Source: Cephalotrichum gorgonifer
Lineage: Eukaryota; Ascomycota; Sordariomycetes; Microascales; Microascaceae
DNA: 64,000 nt
Assembly (NCBI GenBank): GCA_900312665.1
Contig: ONZQ02000013.1
Coordinates: 1,138,781 to 1,202,780 of the forward strand
Reading direction: 5' to 3'
Part shown: in pieces, positions 56,272 through 64,000 of the stretch
Position numbering within the stretch: position 1 is the stretch's first letter
Layout of the letters: the number at the start of each line of letters is the position of its first letter
Position numbers and translations under genes: made by a program
The notes under the pieces: generated by a model
Database searches by the model: none
What the model saw: only the letters and a program-made list of their open reading frames with translations
Told to the model about the DNA's origin: nothing

Positions 56272-57589
56272 CCAGCCCCTGTCCACCGAAAGCGAGAACA
56301 GAGGTTTTCATGGTTACGCCATCCCAAGTCAGTGCGAAAATTTCGGTAGACCGGCGAAGCCCGGCGACTGGCAGAGTGCCGGGGTCGAGGACGCAACCAG
56401 CAGAACCCCAGAGCCCCCAAACATCCAGGTTTCGTGGCCTCGATTGGGGAATGCAGGGTCTTTTCGACGCTACGTCATGCGGGGCAGATGCCTGACATCA
56501 TAGGCTTGGCCTGATTGGACGGAGGCCTGACAATTCTTGGCGGACCCGCCCAGTTAGTACTACAATTGCGCCAGGACTACTCAAACACCCTTGCATGAAG
56601 CACATGGTCAAAGCTGAACGAGACAAGCCCGCCCCGGTTCATGACATCATTATCCAAGGCCGTGGCTCGATCATGACCAGGTGGTCCTCAATTTTGCATC
56701 ATTTCCCATCACTGCCGCCTAACCTCCGGGTGATGTCGAGTCAAACGCCCCTTCGTGTACATCTTCTCTTGCGACAATTGGCGCCGGCCGCCGCTTTTCC
56801 TTTTCTTTTTCTTTTTTCCCTCTTTTTAATTTATCCCCTTCCACCTTTACGCCTACGCCATCCTCACGTCCCTGTTACGCAGCAGCATTCGAAAATGTAT
56901 TTTTACTGGACTGGAGAGAGCCGTCGATCATGCCTTCTTCATTGTATAGTACCACCATCATAGATGTTACGGCGCCAACTGTTGTTTTTCCTTTACCCTC
57001 ACGACAATGACGGCATGATGCCCCCTTTTTTTATTCCCCCCCCCCCGACCGCAAGGTTACTATAGACGAAAAAAGCCAGGTTAGGCTGGGCGCGGTTCTG
57101 TTTATTGGGTTTCTTTGCATGCGGAGTTCGAGCCGTGTGACACATCTGTATGACACCATACCGAACACACTTATCATGGTACCGCGGTTGTTTCTGTCTA
57201 TCATGTTGTCTTATCAATTTGGCTGGCATTGGAAGGGTGGGCCTCATTGCATCTTATAGAATACCTAGATATTAATCGAGCGATCAACATGAAAAATTGT
57301 CTCCATCGAACAGAGTGTGCGCGCCCAAGTGTCCTCTCCGCCACCATCCCGTGTACAGAGAGATTCAGCAGGGGGGGGATCAATACATGTTAGGGAGATT
57401 ATGGCTAATGAACGCAGAGATATATAAGTTTTGGTCTTTTAGGATCTATCTAGCATGTCACACACAGGGTGTCTACCCCACGAACTCATCATCGCCGAGA
57501 ATTGGCACACACGGGCAATATGGGAATATCTAGCTCGCACCCGGCATGTACCCCGTACGGACAAACTCGTCAGCTGGGCTCGCGGGTGG
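56272..57589. other. Convergent intergenic region, RPN4-like and AROM
   Basis: 1.3 kb of 3' flank for two convergent genes, with pyrimidine tracts (56795-56830) and a C run near 57040. No gene or RNA recognised. Confidence 0.5.
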
Positions 57590-60500
57590 CTATGCGTCCT
57601 GGCCTAGAACGGCAGCCCTGGCATCCTCATACCTTGGCGTGATGCCCGTCCAGAGTTGGAACTGTTTGAGAAAGAATGTATTAGCTCGGCCCCTACACAT
57701 TGGAAGCAATGTAACTTACCTGATACCACCCCTGCGACACCAATACCTCTAGGCCCGGGATAGTAACCCAGCCACAATTGGCATCCAGGGCCAACTGCAT
57801 AAGTGGTGTCACTGAGGGCTTGTAAGCCATGTCTAGCAAGATTCGCTGGCGTGGCGACGCGGACGCGTGGCCAATCACTTGGGCAATGACCTCACGCATC
57901 GAGGGGTCGAGAGGACGGTCAGCAGGTATAGTGCTGATGACAACACTTGGCACTTCGCCTTCCTGGCCTTGGGCGAATTGGTTTCGATCAGTGAGGTGGT
58001 GGAGGTCGACTTTGCTACCGAAGGACCGGGCCATCTCCGCGAACCGGTCGGCGTTGCGGGCGGCCACGTAAATAGGTGTGTACCCCAGGGAGTGCAGGGC
58101 AAATACAGCAGCGCGTGCTGTGCCTCCCGCGCCAACGACCAGCGCAGGTACGGTGGAGCTGTTCCTTCCACCATGTGCGACACCCCTAGCTTCGAGGGAA
58201 TGGACCATCCCCCTCCAATCAGTGTTGTCTCCCCGGATGCGCGGATTGGCCCCATCCCCTTGGCTGAGTGGGATCAGGGTATTGATGGCACCAATCGCAC
58301 TGGCTGCCTCTGTCACCTCGTCCACTAGATCTAGGACGTCCAGTTTCAGGGGTATCGTTACTGAAGCCCCCCCGAAATCCTCCGCGCGGACAATGTCTTT
58401 GACGGAACTGATATCGTCCGTCTCAAGCAGAGAATAGGTGTGTGGTAGTCCAACATGCTTGAATAGCGTGTTATGGAGTGCTGGTGACCTCGAGGCTGCG
58501 ATGGGGGAACCAAACAGGTAAAATTTGCGTGGCTCGATCTCACCAAGCAAGGACAGCGACTGCCGGATCTCGACAGCAGACATTTGACCGGGCGCTGCCT
58601 TGAACGGCAGAATCGGATGGGAGACAGGAGTGAGGAACAGGTTCAGCACTCGGCTCAACTTTCCCCGGGCACCCATATTCAAGGCTATGATTGGTGTTGC
58701 ACGGGCTGCCATCATCCTAGACTTGAACATAGCCAGGTCAAAGTTGTCTTGGTCGCACCTGGCGCACCCTACCAGCTTGATGACGTCTCCGTATTGCAGC
58801 GCTCTATTGTAAAACTGGACCCACCCGGCGTTTCGCCACGATAGCTCCCCTCGGGGGTCGTGATGGGAAGCGATGATGCGGGAAGAGCCCTTGGAAGCAA
58901 CGAGGTTTCCCATGATGTTCTTCGGGAGAGTCACTTCCAAGTCCACGTAGTCTACGGCCATGCGAACTGCCAATCGGTGGAGGTCTGCGATGCGCGTAAA
59001 GTCCTCGTCGGGGAACTTCCCTCCCTGCGAGACAGTCCGAACCGTGAATATGATTGGGAGTTGGGCTGCCGAGCGGAGGAGAGAGACCTGTTTCTCGACG
59101 GACTCGAGGGACTGGTCTTGGAGTAAATCGACCCTGAGCTCCACCGCATCGGACCCAACAACCATGCTAGGAATGGTGTCGAGGGCGTCTGACACATCCG
59201 GTACGGTCAAGGAGACGAAAAAGCTGTGGGGTTTACTGACAACGCGATCCAGATGGTGTAAGTCTCCATGCATGGCGAGCACGAACTGACGGAAGTCCAC
59301 AGGGATATCGTTGACGAACTCCTCGCTAGCAGAATGAGGACTGAAGTACTGGAAATTGCTGCAGTCCTCATACCATGCCTTTCTGCGGTTGTAAACACCG
59401 CGGATGTCCTCGGAGTAAGCGGGTCGAGACTTGTCCTTCGAGAGATATTCCACGATATCCTCCGTCGCTCGATGAATTAGGAGAACAGAGCCGCCGCCGC
59501 GGTGGAAGTTCGTGAGTAGGCTCCGGGCCTCGGCTGTCTCAACTATCCCGCCCCCACAAGATACGACGAGCCGGCGGCCCCGCTGCTGCATCATAGCCTG
59601 AAGACGCTCCAACTCCAAGGCCCTGAAGCCTTCCCAGCCGCTCGGGCCACGTATGATATCGGGAATTGAGGCTTTGGCTTCACGCTCGAGATCGTCGTCT
59701 AAATCGACAAAGTCCATTCCCAGAATTTCAGCTACCCAGCGCCCGGCGGTAGTCTTCCCGGCCCCCCTCATGCCGATTATGAATATCGTTTCAGCTTTAC
59801 CAACCGTGCTATCGCCTGGTGAAGCATCGTCATGGGAGGGATGCATCTCCACCCCGTCCAGTCCAGCATGGAAAGATAGAGAGAGCGTGTCCCACCATCC
59901 AGGCCATGTTTTCCCCACGCATTCACGCTCAAGGATGATCGACGGCCGTGGGCACGCCAGGGACAGAATGCTGAAACTCATGGCGACACGGTGATCGTCG
60001 TAGGAATATACCCCTCCATCTGGGATCCTTAGATTCTCGGCAAGGATCCCTTCCACCTCGATGCCATCGTCAAGTTCTTTCGACTCGACCCCGAACCTCG
60101 CAAGTTGATCCTTCATGGCAAGAATGCGATTGCATTCCTTTACCCGCTGATTGGCAATTCCTGTGATCCGGGTCACGCCACGGGCAACCGCGGCTAGAAC
60201 GGAGGCCGTCAGGAAGGCGTCTGTCATCGGCTCCATATCTACATGGGGGATCGCAATCAGCCCGCCGGGAGGGGGTCCAGTAACTGTAGTTGAGTGTCCC
60301 GTCTGCTTGACGGAGCAGCCCATGGGTCGCAAAACGTCCACGGCGAAGCGGGCATCGCCTTGCAGAGAGAGAGAACCGATGTTTGGCACCGTGCAGGTTG
60401 TACCCGTCATGGCCGCAACAGCGAGGGGGTATGTGGCCGAGCTAGCATCACTCTCAATGACGTATTCCGAAGGGTTGGTGTAGACGCCCTTCGGGATGTG

Positions 60501-62396
60501 ATAGGTGTTCTCGCTGGTTTCGGATTTGACAACTTGAATGCCAAATGACTGCATCATTGCAATAGTCATATCAATGTACAGTTGAGAGATGGGTTTCCCC
60601 CCAACGAGACGCAAAGTAACGGGCTCCTTGGCATATGGAGCGGCCATGAGTATGGACGACACGTATTGGGAGGAGACTGTGGCAGCCAGCTCAATGAGGC
60701 CGCCAGCAAAGCCGCCAGCGGCATCCACCTGTACGGGCAGGCTGCCTTCCTTGCCCATGTACTCGATGCCCACACCATTCGATCGCAAGGCATCAACAAG
60801 GGGGCCGATCGGGCGCACCTGCATTCTCGCATTCCCGGTGAGAATGGTCGACGAGGCCGCGTCCGACGGTGCGCACATGGTGACAACAGTTGTCAGGAAC
60901 CGAGATGCTGTGCCAGCATTGCCGAGGTACAGGGCCTCAGGACTCGCCCGTAGCCTCCCACCATTCCCTCGTACAACAAGAACCTCACCCCTGTTCTCCC
61001 ATGAATAAGTTGCACCTCCGAGGCTTGCGAGAGCTGCCAGCATGTATTCCGTGTCGTCGGAGTGTAGTAGGTTCCGGATCTTGCAAGCGCCCTCGCCAAG
61101 TGCCGCAAGCACAAGAGCCCTATTGGATATGCTCTTCGATCCCGGCGGTGTGACGACGATGTCCAAATTTGAAGGGACGCCGGGCTGTAAGCGCACTGCC
61201 GGCGAGAGCACAAGACGGATGGCGCGATCATCGACGGCGGTCGCCTTCTGTTCGAATGTGGTTCCGATTCCTGACAGAAGGACAATTTTCTTGCTCAGTC
61301 CATCGTTCTTTTTGTCCACAGCCATCTTCTCGAGGATAACGTCTACTGGACACTCCTTCCCTGCCGTTAACTCCCTCACCTTCTTGTCAAGCAGGGAGAC
61401 CGGTAGACCATAGCTCGCTATACACTTAGATAGCCGGGCAACCGCGCCAGGGCTCAAGGTACCGAGATGTCGGGCCAGCTCGGCTTCTTTCACCATACCA
61501 ATAGCTACTGCTTCGCCATGCAGGAGTTGTGGTGCCAGAATAGCTTCTATACCGTGTCCGATGGAATGTCCAAAGTTGAGGAGGTTCCGAAGGCCACCTT
61601 CTCTTTCGTCGCTGGAAACAACGTCGGCTTTCACCTTGGCAGAACCGGTGACAATGCGCTTCAACACGTCTTCGATGGGCTTCAATGCCGCAGGGGCGCC
61701 GCCTTCAGCATTTCGTACGCATTCCATAATCGCCGAGGCATTTTCTTCTAGTCTCTGGAATTCAACTTCATCCCGGATGGCGGCAGTCTTGACTACCTCG
61801 GCCATTCCGTTGATAAACTCCCGGGAAGGCAACGTCTCCAGGAACCGCAGATCTATGTATATCCGCTCCGGCTGCCAGAATGCGCCAATGAGATTTTTCC
61901 CAGTAGGCACGTCAATAGCAGTTTTCCCACCGATTGAGGAGTCCACCATGGCAAGGAGAGTCGTCGGGACCTGGACAAACCGGACACCTCTCATGTAGGT
62001 GGCCGCGACATAGCCAATCATGTCCCCAATGACCCCGCCTCCAAGAGCAATAATGACCGTATCCCGCGTGCATTGCTTCGACAGCATCCAGTCTTCAATC
62101 TCGGCTTTGGTCTCGCGGCTTTTCGAAGCTTCGCCTGGGGGTATGGCATAGGTGAGGAGGCGTGGCGGCGAAGGGTTTGACGTTGCTTGTAGTGCGTTCC
62201 GGAATGCGTCCTGGAAAGGAGGGACGTAGATTGGGAAAAGATTCGTGTCGGTGATCAGCACATAGGTTGAGGTTTTTAGACGTTGAAGGAGGTCGCGAGG
62301 GACCAAATTGACCCAGACATCATGGTCCACGAGGATTGTCTCCTTGCCCAGGATGGGTATGAGGGTCGGCCCAGATCCATCGGGATGGGGCGTCAT
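57590..62396 (-). CDS. ARO1: Pentafunctional AROM polypeptide
   Basis: Carries steps two to six of the shikimate pathway, from DAHP to EPSP, in the cytosol. Exon 1 is 57720-62396 and exon 2 is 57590-57661. The 58-nt intron joins VLVSQGWYQ to FQLWTGITPRYEDARAAVLG; without it the protein ends in a false tail at 57693. The product is 1582 aa. Domains in order: 3-dehydroquinate synthase (~1-385, GGGVIGDMIGYVAATYMRG), EPSP synthase (~400-845, PPGSKSISNRALVL), shikimate kinase (~870-1060, P-loop GMRGAGKTT), type I 3-dehydroquinase (~1070-1290, SHHDPRG and VIKLVG), and shikimate dehydrogenase (~1300-1582, NTDWRGM). The frame extends upstream to a GTG; ATG 62396 (MTPHPDGSGP) is the first ATG. All five active-site regions appear intact. 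Confidence 0.97.
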
Positions 62397-62506
62397 GGTG
62401 GTAAGGAACGACAAAGCTACCTCAGCTAAGAGGCGATATTGATAAGATCTTGGATTTTTGAATTGGCATACTACCACAATTGTTGTTTGAAAATCTTTAG
62501 TCGCTC

Positions 62507-62582
62507 TGACTCGTGGGGTGCTATGTGGTTGAGAAAGTTGTGACTCGACACCGATACCGGCATGGTTGCTGAATGGGAGTCA
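62507..62582. promoter_or_regulatory. Cluster of TGACTC hexamers upstream of AROM
   Basis: TGACTC at 62507-62512 and 62541-62546, and its complement GAGTCA at 62577-62582. Each matches six of seven bases of the Gcn4/Cpc1 site TGASTCA. The cluster lies 111-186 bp before the AROM start. Confidence 0.4.
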
Positions 62583-63209
62583 TATCCTTTTGTACTCAGT
62601 ACCTTGTAGTCACACTGACACAGTAGCAAAGAAGCATCCAACAATGTACGAATACTAGTGGTCCGCCCCACTTCTCCGGACTCCCTACCATGAACCGTTG
62701 CCTTACTCTTAGCAACATGTGCTGGCCACACGCATGTGCCTGGGCTGCAGTGGGAGGAGCATTGCAAATCCGCCTTCCCATCATCCTCTCAGGCCTTCTA
62801 GAAATTGCCGGGCAACCTGGCTAAGCAGCTGTATTACACTGGACCTGCCTGTGATAAATCCTTCCTTTCTGTCATATCCCTTCCCGCCAGTCCCAGCCTT
62901 CCGCCTCCATTACCATCATGTCCCTCAATGCTTCCAGTCAGCCACCTATCAGTAGTGATTTTACCCTCAGTCTAAATCTTGCTTCGTCGTGCCACTGGGC
63001 ATGTCCAAAGCATACCCCAACACTCACTCCCCTTTGTATGTAGTGTTAGCTTTGCAGAGTAGGCCCTTATTGGAGGATCCAATGGCACCTTGTTACCTCG
63101 TAGGTCCCCTCCCGCTCCCTGACGTGCAAGCTACAAGGTCACATTGATGTGGAACGGCCAAGCCTTGACCCATTTTGTGATCAAATGCATCTCCTGCGAT
63201 CTGCGATAA

Positions 63210-63230
63210 CCCCCCCCCCCCCCCCCCCCC
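63210..63230. repeat. Poly-C tract (21 C)
   Basis: Uninterrupted run of 21 C, followed by a T-rich pyrimidine tract. The length is prone to sequencing error. Confidence 0.9.
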
Positions 63231-63431
63231 TTCTTTTCTTTCTCTTCCGCGATTGTGCCTCCACTTGATGTTCTTTAGCCCATCGAATAAGAACAAGCCC
63301 CATATATTGGCCCACACTATCCTGCAGAAGCTATTGCTAGTCAGAAGAATAAAATCTCTGCATTTTGCTTGAATAAGATATAAAGAGGGAGAGTATCCTA
63401 GATATACTTGCTTATAAATACTGCTAAGCAT

Positions 63432-64000
63432 ACTTTTCTTATATATATAAAATAAAATTTAATTATATTTTAATTATATATATATTAGACTAAAATTGAA
63501 TAAGTAAGATAATGGTTTTAAACCATTTATTTTAAAACTTTTAATATAATAAAAATATTTATAAATAGTATCTATAATATCTCCTATTATTTTAATATTA
63601 AACTAAAATGTTTTATATATATTATGAAATAGCTTTTACATGAAAATATATAAGCTTTAAAATATATATAGTCTATTTTATATATTCTTAAGATAGAACT
63701 TGATTAAATAATTATAAATAGAATAAGATTAAAGATAGAATTAAAGATAAATAATATTATTATATATTCTTACTCTTCTTTATTTATAAAGGAAGTTTAA
63801 TAGATATATATTATATATTTAAATTATAGTCTTTATCTAAATTAAAAATAGTTTTAGATCTTATCCTAAGATAATAAAGATAGGAATTAAATAGAGTTTT
63901 TAATATTAACTATCTTTATATCTAAGCTTTAATATAAATAATATCTAATTATAGTCTCTTGCTTATAGTTTTTTTATCTCTATTAACTTATTCCAAGATC
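63432..64000. other. AT-rich, CpG-free tract
   Basis: About 85% A+T by eye, with TA-rich words throughout and no CpG dinucleotide. It contrasts sharply with the GC-rich genes before it. This is the pattern of RIP-mutated repeats or AT isochores in filamentous ascomycetes. No gene is readable. Confidence 0.85.

Larger units (their letters stand above)
62397..63431. other. AROM promoter and distal intergenic region
   Basis: No supported gene. The first 190 bp hold three TGACTC/GAGTCA hexamers (62507, 62541, 62577). A 21-base C run spans 63210-63230. Composition shifts toward AT after ~63290. Confidence 0.5.

Noticed and set aside
57693..57719. AROM end read through to SYIASNV
   Set aside because: This tail is the translated start of a 58-nt intron. 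The family C-terminus lies in the next exon.

Overview
The window is nuclear DNA of a filamentous ascomycete (Pezizomycotina, probably Sordariomycetes). Genes are dense, GC-rich and mostly housekeeping, with short introns (about 45-105 nt) that have GTRAGT-like donors and CTAAC-like branch sites. A pentafunctional AROM gene, a divergent H3/H4 pair with introns, an ascomycete Rpn4-like factor and a closing AT-rich, CpG-free tract all fit this. I rebuilt gene models by hand from splice signals and protein-family continuity. Many real starts, ends and small exons are not visible as simple open frames.

Layout. 0-6 kb: 3' end of a nicotinamide riboside kinase gene, a membrane-anchored peptidyl-tRNA hydrolase 2, and mitochondrial FAD glycerol-3-phosphate dehydrogenase (GUT2). 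6.7-8.7 kb: an RGS-domain protein (minus strand). 8.7-14.9 kb: a gene-poor block packed with short palindromic words of the TACTCGTA/TACTTGTA type. 14.9-25.4 kb: a Ulp1-type SUMO protease, a four-exon phenol 2-monooxygenase-like flavoprotein, a conserved fungal protein of unknown function and a glycine-zipper protein. 25.4-27.2 kb: an intergenic region with an assembly gap flanked by a 66-bp direct repeat. 27.2-39 kb: an MFS transporter with a 15-nt exon, ATG18 with a GC-AG intron, a PPS1-type dual-specificity phosphatase and a DDHD-domain lipase. 39-52 kb: RAD3/XPD (ten exons, one of 10 nt), RNA polymerase I subunit A190, PRP3, and divergent histones H3 and H4. 54-62.5 kb: an RPN4-like regulator with a perfect PACE element in its own promoter, and the AROM gene. 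The last ~600 bp are extremely AT-rich without CpG.

Functionally the genes are independent. Links that can be argued are the shared H3/H4 promoter, the shared 272-bp RPA190/PRP3 promoter, possible Rpn4 self-control through PACE, and TGACTC hexamers upstream of AROM consistent with general amino-acid control. There is no biosynthetic cluster, CRISPR array, tRNA or rRNA that I can support. The most unusual signal is the dispersed family of short palindromic words confined to noncoding DNA. No wholly new multi-gene system is evident.
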